The position numbers and the translations under genes were made by a program. Below, piece after piece: positions 10,584 through 22,162 of a DNA stretch of 64,000 nt. Within the stretch, counting starts at the first letter, position 1, and each line of letters opens with the position of its first letter. The DNA is from Gremmenia infestans. Taxonomy: Eukaryota > Ascomycota > Leotiomycetes > Helotiales > Hamatocanthoscyphaceae. Location of the stretch: contig JAFEVB010000032.1 in the NCBI GenBank assembly GCA_032629725.1, positions 1,155,140 to 1,219,139 on the forward strand. The letters are read 5' to 3'. A model generated the notes under the pieces. It saw nothing but the letters and a program-made list of their open reading frames with translations, did not search any database and was not told the DNA's origin.

Positions 10584-13061
10584 GGTGAAATCTGTCTGTC
10601 CGAGGATGGTGGTGAGGTTGTCTAGTAAAGTGAGAAGTGTACCTATGTATGTAGCTGAACAGATGCAGGTTAATATTACATAGCGACTGAAGATAGACTC
10701 ATATATCACATCTTCACGTACTCTCTCTCTACCTTTGTCTAAAGGCCGTCTGTCCGTCATTCATTCCAACAGTTCAGTTCCCTGCGTTCAGTCTAGCCCT
10801 TTCTTCTCAAAATCCTCAAAATCCTGAAACCCCGCAAAAGCCGATCGCAAGCTGTATTGTATATGTATATACGTGTACGTGTTTCTGGGTTTGGGGTTGG
10901 GGGTGCTAGAGTACTGACTCATAGGGCGTACTGTACTGTACTGTACTGTACGGAGTACGACACCCGTTTGGTTGGTATGAACTATGCAGCGCTACTTTAA
11001 TTCCCCCCCCTCCCGGTACTGTATGACACGCATTAGCCTACCGGTCGGTCCTCGCTCCTATAGTCCGTACTTTACTCCGTACCGTACCGTAGCAGTAGCA
11101 CATACAGTAGCAGGTGTTTATTTCCATTGCGTTAGTAGATGCGAGCGGAATGTGGCGTTCGTTCGCCTGTGTCTTTCGCTTTCGCTTGTGTTTGCAGTTC
11201 TTCGATATACATCGTGCCCTCCCTCTTCTCTTTACTCTCACTCTTGCTCTTGCGTTAGTTAGTTGGTGTAGTGTAGTTTAAAATCGGGAGATCTATCATC
11301 CGTCTGTTGATGCTAAGTAAGTAGATTGGACTGAATTGTACTGGCTATCTATCTACAGCTAGCATACATGCATGCATGCAATACACAATACAAGACATGT
11401 TCTTCATCCGAAATGCTGGGCTTGGGTGTAAGTGCAATAAGGCCTGTAATACAGCAATATACAGTATCTACGTTCTCTTTCTTTTCTCTTCTTGGTAGGT
11501 AGTCTTTAAAGAGATATAGTACGGAATACTCATAGCTATAGCTAGAATTGCTGATCCACGTACTATAGCTAGCGGGCAGTGTTGAACGCTTTGCTTGCCA
11601 CTACGGATACGGAGTAAGTGCTTGGGCTGAGCGAGCGCTACACTATGTATCGAATTGAATCGAATCGCGCCGGTACCTCGCTCCTGTGCATAATTAAAAC
11701 ATAATAAAACATAATGTAAAAACATGAACGGATTCTCTCTTCTCTTCTGCCCGGCCCTCGCTAGGCATCCATTAGAGCTATCTATCTCAAAGACCTATCA
11801 ATCCATGCTTCTCTTTCTAAATACCACCAGTATCCTCGCCTCTCGTCACGAAAAGCGTGCTGGAGAGCTAGGTAGCAAAGACGCCGGTGCCGATTTCTTT
11901 TCACAAGACGGTACTGTACGGGACAACAATCATTCCTAGCCCTTCCATGCCACCTCGATATCGGTACATGTACTGAATATTAAAGCCGACATCTAAAGTT
12001 AAAATGCCGATTCGGCGACACTATACTCCGCGTCCCCTACAAACCACGCCCACATCACGCCCTTTATAGTTCATAGAGTCTGGAGACTAGAGTCTAGAGT
12101 CATCCCGAGTGTAGTGTAGAGAACAGTATGCTGCTACTTGCCTGCAAAACCACGGATACACGATCAATACAGTACGTGCGTGTCATGTCGTCTGTCCTGC
12201 CCGCTCGTTCGTTCTACTGAACAGACAGATAGGTGGCTTGCCAGCGTACATACGTACAGATGCTGGATCACGAATGATGGCACCGAGGTCAGCTAGACGT
12301 GTTTCCTGTTCCCGCTGCGCTGCGATGCGGATCTTGGGGCAGGTGTGGCGGTGAATTCATATGCATATGCACATGCTGGTTGTGGTGTTCGTCTAGATGT
12401 GTTAGTAATTGCGAAGTTCTGCTAGCTCTTTGATTTGGGAGAATCAGAATTCTGAATTCTCCGATTCCCTTGGTATTTCGGTCCCGAAAGTTCACTTTCT
12501 TTGCCTGAAGCAAAGCAAAGCATGCGTATGTGCGTAGGCCGACGTTGGAGTAGATGATTTCTACTCTACAAGGCAAGTAAGGCAAGACTTTCTCGTGTTG
12601 TTGCTAAAAGCATAGGAAGGTAGGTGATACGTGCATCGTCCATCGGTATTGGCACCCGGAGAAGTAGTAGCTACCTACATCACCTACTCTCTTCGTCTGA
12701 GACGTCGCTAGAGCTGTGGATGTGGATGGCAGTTGGTGGAGTTACTGGAATAGGCTGTGATGATGGGCTTTTAGTTGCTGTATACGTGTGGAGTGGAGGT
12801 ATTCGATATTTTTGCGTGCGTACTTGGAGTCGACGATTGGAAGTGAGAACCTGCAGATGTTTGGGCTAATACACCAACCATACGGTTTAGATTTCGTTGC
12901 CGACATTCGGAAATTCCAAGACCTGGGTAAGACGGGAATAATGCGCTTTGAGCTGCTCGAGTCAATCTTCGTGATTCAAGGAAGAAGGATGGAAAGGGGC
13001 ACAAACCAGAACCAGACTCTTGACTTCGCACCTTCGTCAGTCTAGCAAGTCTGCCTACAGT
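10584..13061. other. 2.5-kb intergenic region with GTACT microsatellites
   Basis: No supportable gene. The DNA is full of short tandem motifs: GTACT/ACTGT repeats (10928-10951, perfect (GTACT)n), CCGTA repeats near 11080, CATG repeats near 11366, and TAGCTA-rich stretches around 11530-11580. Candidate frames are short and biased. May hold 5' UTR or promoter elements of the decayed SDR and the 3' UTR of the gene ending at 13062. Confidence 0.45.
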
Positions 13062-15209
13062 TTATAACAGCATATATTCGTCTTCACTTCCAGGCTCTAA
13101 TAATAACATTTCATCGCCATGTTCCCAATAATCATCCACAGCCGAATTCCCAAAAAGCATCTCATCAGTCTCTTGCTCTACCTCTAGCCTCTCCCTCTCC
13201 GAAGTATCTAAATATCCCAGCAAATCATCCTCTTCATCAATACCTCCCCCCAAAAGATCCTCAAACTCGTCTTCATCTCCAAATTCATCCTTCATGAAAT
13301 CTTCCAGATCTTCCATTATTTTTTCTCTCCCAAGAGGTACAGATCTGTCGCCCAATTCGTCTAAAAGATTGTATTCCTCTTCGATCCTCTCCGATTCAGC
13401 TGTCGTTTTGTCTGAAGAGCGTGGGTTAAAGAGTATCCTCGCAGCTGTCGGGTCGTATAATTTCTTCTGCATCATGGACCATAGCCTCGCCTGTACCACC
13501 GACGCAAGGCGTAATGTAATAGCTTCCTCCATCGCATCCTCATCGTTGTGCAGCAGAAATGATGGCGGGGAGTTTGCCAGTTGACTAAGCTTTTGCATAA
13601 AGATTGGCGACTGTACGTTTCGGGGCCAGGAAGAGGAAATTGCTTGAGAGATCGTAGGTAGATACTGAGCATTATGTGACATTGGCTGCACTCGGGTTAG
13701 TACAGTGGGACTGGGAAATGGCATCAAGTCTGCGTACCTCCTTGAAAGCAGGACTGAAAATTCCAGGAGCTATATCGGAGAGTGATGTCTGAAGCAGCGG
13801 TTTGTCAACTCGTACCCCAAGTAAGCCTCGAGTCCTGCGAGGCTCGTATCCTCCAATTAGTATTCGAAGTGCAACTTCTGCAAGCTTGCAAGCTGGAGAA
13901 ATGTTCAGACCAGATATAGGTGCTGCTTGAATGGATACTCTAGCATCATATGGCAGAGAACGTTTGAGCGAGTAGATAGAAGATGCCGCTGAGCCGGTGG
14001 AGATGGTAGTTGGTGGTGATACGAGCGAGCTTGTGTTTTCTGTCGTCCGGGATAATAGTATTTCGCTATCGGAAGGTTCGGAAGCTGTTGGGAGAGCAAG
14101 GTTTCTATCAGAGAGTAGTAACATGTCTTTGCCATCAGGTTGTGTATCCAGTAACATATCATCGCTATAACTTCCGTCACTTGTCCACACTGGAGGGGGT
14201 ATTTTTGCCTCGGAAAACAGATTTATTGCTGTATGGCCAAGAGACTTACCGTCGCTCTGTGTTTTGTTTGGTAGTATCAAAGCAGCTCCAAAATCCTTCG
14301 GGACTTTTGACGGCTGGAAAAAACGTCTTTGGTCCACGTTTATAATCTCCATGGAATCAAAGCAACTAGCAACTGAGTTTGACAGACCCCGGGAGAGACT
14401 CCCAACGACCTCTTCCAAGTCCGTCAAGTATTTATCATCAATAGCTAAAGATGATTCATCCAAGAATATGGCATCTTCCGTACCGTCCAGATTGGTCTTG
14501 GTCTTCCTTCTTTTGGTCCTAGGTGGAAGTTCCTCGCCTTTATGGAACTTGTCAATACTACCTGCTGATGATATATCAAACAGTCTAGTATCTGCCGCAT
14601 CATGCGCCTTGACTTCGATCTTGGTGCTTTTGGCCCTTGGTCGACGTTCCCTAGGAGTTGTGTGGAAGTCGAAGGAAACATGCAATCTCCTAAGTTCTGC
14701 GGATAGAACACTCCCAGGTGCTTTTAGGTGGATGTTACTAGAAAGCCAAGCTCGAGGATTTATGGCTGGATTAGAAGGAGGTTTCTCGTGACCAAGAAGA
14801 ATGGAGAGATCCGCTTTGGAGGGAAGCACGTCGGGCTGAGAGATTTCGAGTGACGGTGTTAAAGAAAGCTGAGACCATAGCTTTATGGAGTCAGCAGCAG
14901 AGGAATAGAGACGAGTCAGGGCCATACATGTGCATCTCGAAGTCGATACCCCAAGCTTTCCAACACATGTACACGTTGATCCTCCTCCATTATCTTGCCG
15001 TCGACATGAATATGAATGTCCAATCCACAGGAGGTCCCACGATATGTCCACAAATTACCCGATGTCAAGGCTTTGACTGTATCCTCCTGGTGGAGCCGGG
15101 AAAGGCTGTTTGGGATTTTGAAGTCGGCAGAAGATGTGATCGAGAGCCTCAATTTGTCTGAAACACTAGTCAGATGTATTTGCTCGAGCTCCAGCACTTT
15201 GGACGACAT
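13062..15209 (-). CDS. Uncharacterised 682-aa protein with acidic C-terminus
   Basis: Three exons are inferred: 15209-14928, 14880-13738 and 13685-13062. Introns of 47 nt (gtatgg..ccataaag, GCTGAC branch) and 52 nt (gtacgc..gtgcag, ACTAAC branch) join in frame to 682 aa. The N-terminal 90 residues look folded (LRLSITSSADFKIPNSLSRL, then WTYRGTSCGLDIHIHVDGKI). A long Ser/Thr/Pro-rich, probably disordered middle follows, with a nuclear-localisation-like PPRTKRRKTK. Exon 3 encodes helical segments, then a strongly acidic tail (DEFGDEDEFEDLLGGGIDEEDD and further Glu/Asp). I do not recognise the family. The basic NLS-like patch plus acidic tail suggests a nuclear protein, which is inference only. 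It is head-to-head with the transporter gene region. Confidence 0.8.
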
Positions 15210-15742
15210 GTCCAGAGCGGATCATGCCCGGAGCAACAATATGGCGGCTTTTGATGCCATTCGACTTCGAGTCTGCCGGGCAAAACGGGTGCAGATTGAC
15301 AAATAAAGAGAGAGAGGATTAGCGATGGAGGAGAAATTTGAGCATGGAGATGTTAGTGACGATGATTAGTTGTACATAGCATAGCATCGAAGAGTCGTCA
15401 GAGACCTGGATGATGGTGGTTGAAGGAAGGAAGGGAGTCTTGGTGGTCTGGATTTTGGATTTTGAAGTTCCACAAGATTATTCTGCCCCTTCTCACCGCC
15501 AGCTTTCTGTCATTGGAGGCGGTTTATTGGTTGATACTGCAACCTCTCTATCAAAAATTGGAGCAACATATCAACATTACCACCAAAGAGTTAAGTCATC
15601 AGTCTTGTCTTGCCGCCTCCTCTGCCGGCCTCTGCACAGCACATTATCCAGTAATCATTATTCCTAAAGGAGGAAAGCTAACGGTATCTTTCACTCAACT
15701 CTCCACCCACCACGAGCACAAATCCCCTCGCCTTCCACCACT

Positions 15743-15943
15743 ATGGCTCTGAGCAACGTGGGATCCCTCGTGCTTAACATCCTGATCTTTATCACGACCT
15801 TGGTGAACTTCAGCTATGCCCTAACCCATCTCGATACCCTCGCCCTCCTCACCATCTATGTCATCACCAAGATCTTCATGACTGCGCCGGAGCAGGCCAT
15901 CTTCGCGAAATGTCAATACAAACATCTGTACCAAGACGGCTGA
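15743..15943 (+). CDS. Candidate 66-aa hydrophobic small protein or upstream ORF of the transporter
   Basis: The ATG at 15743 has a good context (A at -3, G at +4) and opens a 66-residue frame with two hydrophobic segments (VLNILIFITTLVNFSYAL and LALLTIYVITKIF). It overlaps the proposed transporter start at 15910 in another frame. It could be an independent small membrane protein, a regulatory upstream ORF, or a 5' exon spliced into the transporter by an intron I could not define. No family recognised. Confidence 0.35.
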   Translation: MALSNVGSLVLNILIFITTLVNFSYALTHLDTLALLTIYVITKIFMTAPEQAIFAKCQYKHLYQDG

Positions 15944-17734
15944 GGACCACCACCCTTCCCGAGAACGGCTACGAATCTCCTCAATATTCCGATACTCCAC
16001 GCATAATTCATGGCAATGGCATTGGCAATGTCACACCTAGGCATGGAGAGAGGCAAAGGATAGGAATTGGTGGTAACGGCCAGCCGTCAACGGGACTGGA
16101 TCATCAACAATCTGAAGCATATCTACAAAGTAGATTAGGGGGTCATCAGGAGGCCAGTGGCGAGAAAGGGCATAAGAGGAAGGTTGGTATTCGAGGTCGC
16201 ATTAGCTGTTACACCTGGACGTGGTTCACAATGACAATGGCAACCGGTGGGATAGCAAATGTTCTGCATGCCAGTGAGGAAGGATGTTGATTTTGATTAA
16301 GATTTCTGTCTGATATGTACCAGTACCCTATCGATCCGATTGGCTCCGAATCGTTGGCACTATTGTTTTCCTCTTCAACCTCGGAATTTTCCTCCTAAAT
16401 TGCTTGTTCATTAGCTTGCGGTTTCACTGGAATCCTGGCTCTTTCAAAGCTTCTTTCAGGAGTCAATCCGAAGCACTATTTATCCCTGCTTGTGTAAGTG
16501 CTCTATCAATCACCGGCCTGTAGTACGCTCTAATAATACTTCTAGGTCGTCTCGTAAGAACATGCTTCTTGAAGCGGATGGATTGATGCTGATAGAAAGT
16601 AGGACCGGTACAATACTGATCAATATGTGTCAATATGGGATACCCGAAACAGGCGAATGGTTTCAAACAGTAATGCAAGTCTGTTACTGGCTCTATGCAT
16701 CTATAAGTGTCATAGCAAGTTCAGGAATATACCTAATCATCTGGTCAACGCAGTAAGCATAGCTGTACATCTCCAAAGGTTGTAAACTAAACTTCATGTC
16801 TTCTCAAGAACATTTCCCATTCACACCATGACACCAATCTGGGTCTTCCCCGCCTACCCTCTTCTTCTTATTGCACCATTTGCCTCGAATTTAATCGACG
16901 CCCTACCCAGCGCCGCTGCCGCATATCGCATAAATTCTGTTGCCATAGCTTTCGGAGCAGTCTGTATCCAAGGCACCGGGTTTCTCGTCAGCTTGATGAT
17001 ATACAGCGCTTTCATTTACCGGCTCATGACGCAAAAACTGCCGCGCGAGACTGCGCGTCCAGGAATGGTAGCTTCCCTTTACCAACCCTAGATCACATAT
17101 GTACCTAGCTAAAACAAACAGTTTGTTTCCGTCGGACCATCCGGCTTCACCGTAGCAGGCCTCGTCCACCTCGGCAGCACCGTGATCCCTAAAATAATGC
17201 CCGACGGCTATATGGGCAGCACCGATGCACCATTCATCCTAAAACTTCTATCCGATCTCGTCGGGCTCTGGCTCTGGGGACTTTGTATCTGGTTTTTCAT
17301 TGTGAGTGTAGGGGCGCATTGGCAGGTTATGAGGCCGAATGATCCGGATCATCATATTGTTTTCGATATGACTTGGTTTGTCCCTCCCCACTCCGCTCGT
17401 TATTGTCTGTTTGAGATGAATCTCAGGCTAATAGTTTGTGAATAGGTTCTCATTCGTCTTCCCCAACACGGCCCTCGTAACGGCGACCCTTGCAATTGGC
17501 AGATCCCTCGAATCACATGCTATACAAGTCTTCGGCACCGTGCTAGCCTGCATACTCATCGTTGTATGGATTTTTGTCTGGGCGATGATGATTAGGGCTT
17601 TGTGGCTTAAAAAGCTGCTTTGGCCGGGCGAGATTGATGGAGCGGAGGTCAGTTTGAAGAAGTGGGCGGGGACTGGACCTGCGAATGGACATCCTTTGGT
17701 GGGAGGTCTTTTCCGACATAGAGTTGAGGTTTAG
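15910..17734 (+). CDS. C4-dicarboxylate / malic acid transporter (TDT family, Mae1/SSU1-like)
   Basis: Plasma-membrane transporter of the tellurite-resistance/dicarboxylate family (PF03595); substrates include malate or, in the SSU1 branch, sulfite. Seven exons are inferred: 15910-16273, 16324-16493, 16546-16553, 16603-16752, 16809-17067, 17122-17375 and 17446-17734, which total 497 aa in frame. Family marks are WFTMTMATGGIANVLHA at the first helix, PYRSDWLRIVG, TILINMCQYGIPETGEW, PIWVFPAYPLLLIAPFASNL, VSVGPSGFTVAGL and FSFVFPNTALVTATLAIG; about ten membrane segments are visible. The third exon is only 8 nt and restores the ACVVSTGTILIN segment between two well-formed introns. The hydrophilic N-terminus (about 100 aa) and the choice of start are less certain because of the overlapping frame at 15743. 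Confidence 0.88.
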
Positions 17735-17963
17735 ATGTAGAGTTTCATGTGCTGGATACCCTAGGAGTATGCCAATTTTTGAGACTAACTTATTTTAGAT
17801 AGATTTGAGCCAAGATACTCATAGACTCCAAAACCTTCTCTGGTACCTGTTTATGCATGTGCTCGCTCGATTATTCCTAGCTAGTGCTTTCTGTCTTGTT
17901 ACAAAAGTGCCTGGAAACTAAATACTACCCAAATGGCAGTGCAAAAGCTGATTTCTTCCTGGC

Positions 17964-18237
17964 CTACATCTCTTCCCGCATAATCTCACGCATTGTCTTC
18001 TTTATCTCCTCCCTGACTCCAGTACCATACCTCTTCTCGCTTGCAATTGCCTCCCGATTCATAACCTCGCTGTCGCTCTTAATCTCATCCTCACTTTTGA
18101 TGGTCCTATTTGCATACGCTTGATGCGTAGTCCTCCCACACTCAGAAGCATCTCCTACGCACCTGGCCCATCGTTAGTACCCCACTTTCCCCTCTAAGGA
18201 GTTGCAGAAAGAGATGTGTATATTACCAGGATGCCAT
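17964..18237 (-). CDS. Candidate 69-aa charged small protein (two exons)
   Basis: A first exon 18237-18227 (MASW start) is joined to 18162-17964 by a 64-nt intron with a GT donor, a perfect TACTAAC branch and a CAG acceptor 11 nt further on. The product is hydrophilic: a Cys-containing start (CVGDASECGR) then a strongly charged helix-like C-terminal half (SEDEIKSDSEV, REEIKKTMREIMREEM) ending at a TAG at 17964. An alternative 5' exon beginning at 18353 also splices in phase to the same acceptor. No family recognised. It is supported only by splice-signal quality and coherent composition. Confidence 0.4.
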
Positions 18238-18972
18238 GGACAGTCCCGTCGATTCAGGTCTTGTTACCGATAGCAATCTGTCAAGTCGAATGTTGCACCG
18301 CAGGTCCGCCGTTCATGCGCTTGGTGTCGCGGGGTATTTCTTTCTCGGAACATATTGCGAGCTGTGGTTTAGGACCTAGAGATCACGGTTTCGACTGCAG
18401 GTAGTACTTCGAATGCCTATGTTTGTGGAGTTATTACTGATGGCCCCTCGGGAGATGTATCACTTGTGGGGTCTATAGTGTTGGGAGGAAGACGCGAGGA
18501 AATAAATAAATAACGCGTATGTTACCTCACCCCCTCCTGTGTTTCAGGTGACTTGATTATGCTGTCGTGGCACTTGAAGGAAAAGAAACAGATATGACGG
18601 AGTAATAATGACTCATGAGAATATCGACAACCCTTTCGGAGAAACTGCATTTGTCACGGGAAAATTTGCACTATTCGCTGCAGAATATTGGTTGGGTTTG
18701 ATTTGTATTGCAAGGATAACTCCGAGTGAAAACATCTATCCCCGAAGACTTGGAGATCGAACGTAGTTGCAACATAGAAGAGGGATATGGTGGACCTTGG
18801 CGTTTTCTCCCGTATCTCTTGTCACTTGCTTGCGTCCAACATCATCTCTCGCCATGGCCAAACCGCAAAGCACTCGCTCCTTCGCATGTTTTGGATCTGT
18901 CCCTACTTCCTCGGTGCTTGCCGTCGAGTTTGGTCGAGGAGGAAGGTCGAGAAGCGTATTGCACATCTTGAG
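18238..18972. other. Intergenic region, nothing recognised
   Basis: Holds the upstream region of the small minus-strand gene and the 3' flank of the Cys/His-rich gene copy ending at 18973. Short frames are present without domains. Confidence 0.4.
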
Positions 18973-19583
18973 CTAGTTGTCTTCTCTCTTCCGCTTTTGA
19001 GAGCCAGACGACTTGGGTTTTCGCTTTTGAATGACATTGCTCTCAGACTTATGCCTTGTTCTCTTGCATCCTCCATCCGGGTGCCAGTATCGGTTGCAGC
19101 AAGTCCAATGCAAACCGCGCAAACCGCCCATACAAAATTTTCCTGGATTTCTGTCAGCTTATGGAAAACATTAGACGAGAGGGACAAACCTGGATGCCAA
19201 CTACAAGCCCTAGCCTTGTTCTTGACAAGGTCAAACTCTTTCTTGCAATTCCAACATTTCTCAAGTCGAAGCGTTGTTTCGTCATCATCAACAACAATGT
19301 GGCTCGTCGATAATTCATCCTCCTGATCTGACTCGGTTTCTTCGAAATCAGAATTGCAATCCAACTGCTCATCCTCAATCCAGTATCTGTCAATATCCTT
19401 CCCTTTGACAAAGAACAACTGTTCGAGTTCAATGCGTAAATCTGGGTTGATTTCGCAGTGCTTGATTAGGCGTTGTTGAAAGTCTTTTGCTTCCATTCCC
19501 TTGATTATCTCCCACATCGTATCAGACTTTTGTCCTGGGCTGGAAGCTGCAACTGCTCCGAGCGTGGGTTTAGATTGTGACAT
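18973..19583 (-). CDS. Cys/His-rich small protein, tandem family copy 1
   Basis: Exons 19583-19190 and 19142-18973, with a 47-nt intron (gtttgt..atccag, GCTGAC branch) in phase 1, give 187 aa. The acidic first half leads to a CWNCKKEFDLVKN...CSWHPG segment at the splice point. Exon 2 adds HWTCCNRY and GGCKRTRHKS, then a basic tail. The regular Cys/His spacing (CxxC, CxWH, WTCC, GC..H) suggests a zinc-binding fold seen in many small fungal proteins of unknown function. An in-frame ATG at 19754 would add 57 residues. Two further copies follow upstream on the same strand (20761 and 22162), so this is a local gene duplication. Function unknown. Confidence 0.72.
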
Positions 19584-20479
19584 CGCTGTGTTCTTGCTCC
19601 GTCTCCCACGTGTGAGGTACGTGACGGCTGTGCCTATGGATGTTATTCGAGGAGTAGTAGTGTTCTTGTTGAGTGTGCTCCCCTGGAAGGAGGTTGAGAC
19701 GTTGCTTGTGGAAGTGAATCGGGAAATTTCTAGAAAGAACTCCAGAAACCACATTGTAGCAATATCCAGCCTCCACCGCCCTGTTACTGTTGCTGAGCAT
19801 CTAACTGACTTGGCCTTCCTACATAGGTACAGTGCTTCTAAGTCCTTTTAGAGAAGCAGAGAGCGACGAATCTTTCAACGCTGGAGTACTCCATAGTATT
19901 TAGACTGCAACATCACACTTGACCCTACCCTTTTGTCCAGAAATACAGATTCTGCTGAAATGCTGCAAGGTGTCTATGCATAAACATGAACTCCAATATG
20001 GCAGCCCATTAGAAATAAATATTGAACTCAGCGTCTTCTTTTACTATCATACTCAACAGCCTCCCCCTTCCTCTTTCTGTTCTGCTGAACTTCCACCTCT
20101 TCCCATTCAATGACAACAAACGACGAAAGCCGCATAAATGGCTCAAGCTGTAAATCGTCCGCAACAGTTGTAAGATTACCCTACGCCAATTCGAAACGAG
20201 TAAAAATTCCAACCCTGGGCCGTAAACACAACTACGGCCTGGGTTTGAAGTTCTCCATCTCCTTCCTAATCATCTGTGAAAAATCATGTTGAGGATTTTA
20301 GATACCATATTGAGGATTAGGTTGGGTTTAGAGTTTTGCTAATTTGGATTGCACTTTTTGAAATGCTTTTTGGGCACTTAATTTTCAGGTTGGAGGGGAG
20401 TAGTACTTGTCAGTGGTCTCTCATGTATCATCTCCTTCGTTTATCTCTTCATCTCCTATATTTACGGTATTAGTTCACT

Positions 20480-20761
20480 AATATAATAGAGGGAAAGAAA
20501 TACCGGTATGCCATTCACAAGGCTTTTTGTAGTCTGGTACTGATTAAAACTGACATTAAAGACTTCGCCGCAATTCACGCAATTCTGCCATCTGGCGACA
20601 GGTTCGTCATCTCCTAATGCAATTAATAGGCTCTTTGAACCTTTCTGTCTCTCTCTGTCCGAATCCGCTGCGATACATTCCTTGGTGGTATCGTAATCGT
20701 CAGGATCGCTAGACAGATCCTCTGCCTTCGGTTTCAGTGTCGGTAAGATACCTAACCACAC
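20480..20761 (-). pseudogene. Cys/His-rich family, tandem copy 2 (decayed)
   Basis: The frame carries CVNCGEVFNV, the first CxxC of the family, and an acidic stretch before it. The second half-motif (CEWHTG) appears only after a one-base shift, immediately before a gtattt intron-like donor at the same place as in the two intact copies. No WTCC or GC..H exon can be found downstream toward 20100, and a TGA interrupts the most likely continuation. The N-terminal part shared by the other copies is not intact. I read it as a dead paralogue lying between copies 1 and 3; the borders are approximate. Confidence 0.65.
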
Positions 20762-21320
20762 AACCGCCAGTTGTCAGCAAGTAGCAAGTAAGGTCTCAAG
20801 TTAAATCGTCATTTGTGTCCATCTCGGCGTGAGCTGGATCATCTGCTGGGATGACTACGCTTCGCTATAATTCGCGGACTGCTGGGAATGCTGGCTCTGG
20901 AACACATGAACGACACAGGCGGCCAGGCATTTCCATGGGGAGTCTTCGGTTCCAGTTGACTGATTTCAGATTGCATTCACGATATAGAGATATGTGAACA
21001 TGCGTAGAAGCAAGATCGAGTTGAAGGATGTGGGACGAGAAGAGTTCGGAGATGAAAACCCGTTAGATATTGTCTAGGACCGAAGAACCATGAGTTCTGC
21101 AATGCTAAGCCACTGGTCGTACTCTTACGTTGCTTGCAAGATTTAGTGCCAGTACTTCCCGGGGTTCCCTTTGACCTTCTCCCACCCCGCATGTCGACCA
21201 CCCTTGGCTGAATGAATGTATGTAATGGTACATGTGGTATACCGGTATAATCCCGTGCTGGAGACTACTAAAACTCGTCCCAGAGAAATATAACTACACT
21301 ATAGAACCAAATATTCAACT
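20762..21320. other. Spacer between tandem paralogues, possible 5' remnants of copy 2
   Basis: Contains short minus-strand segments with in-frame stops (around 20830-20960) that could be a decayed N-terminal exon of the middle paralogue. Nothing else recognised. Confidence 0.35.
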
Positions 21321-22162
21321 CTATGCATGCCTCGACTTCTTCATCGGTTGCCCCGCTGTCTTATGCTTCGTCTGCTTGCAGCCTTCTTCACCCCCAAGCT
21401 TGTCGCAGCAAGTCCACTTATACCCATCCTCGTAGGTAGAGTCGCTCATCAATTCCCAAGGATCGCCATGGCAATCAGGATCGTGGTCGGCCCAAAAGTC
21501 ATCATCATCGCAGATTTCTCTTTTGCCTGTCATTCCTGTCAGTGAGCGCAAACAATGGTACGAAAGAGAGCCATACCTTTATGCCAAATACAGTAGCCCC
21601 TTTCGTTCTCCGTAACGTCGAATTCTTCTTTGCAATTCTCGCATTTGGCAAATCGAGGAAAAAGTTCATCGTCCATGATTGCCTCTGCCTTTCGCTTCAA
21701 GCTCGTTGCTACTGGGGCAATGTGTCCTGCTGGAGCTTTTTGCTGTGAATCTAACACAACGCTCTCGTCCTCGCTGTGACTCTCACTTTGCTCCTCGCTC
21801 TCCGAATTACCATGATCCTCGCTATCCGTATTGGCATGATACGGCACAACCTCCCTCTTCGGCACCAAGAATTCCCGTTCAACCAGCGCCTTCGAGGCAG
21901 GCTGTTGACGACATACCGTTAACAGAAGCTCAAGAACGCGTTTTGCGCTCGCTTTGTTTAGTGCTTCGATCAATGGGGCGGAAAGATGTGATTCGGGTGA
22001 GGGGAGAAGAGAAGCAATGGGTGGGAGTTGGACATTGTTTGGGATGGGATCAAGGGGTTGACGCGTGCTTGAGGATTTCAAGACATTGGGCTTGGCATTG
22101 TCAGAGACGGTGTTCTCGTCCGAACTGTCGTCGAATGTGAGGTCAATAAATCTACCCGCCAT
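21321..22162 (-). CDS. Cys/His-rich small protein, tandem family copy 3 (most complete)
   Basis: Exons 22162-21577 and 21526-21321, with a 50-nt intron (gtatgg..gacag) in phase 1, give 263 aa. The N-terminal 150 residues are Ser/Glu/Asp-rich with a helical LSAPLIEALNKASAKRVLELLLTVC segment. The C-terminal module reads CENCKEEFDVTENERGYCIW with HKG at the splice, then WADHDPDCHG, YKWTCCDK and GGEEGCKQTKH. This gives the likely zinc ligands CxxC, CxWH, HxxxCH, CC and C..H. The intron interrupts the module at exactly the same codon as in copy 1, showing common descent. The protein is probably nuclear or cytosolic with no membrane segment. Function not known. Confidence 0.78.
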
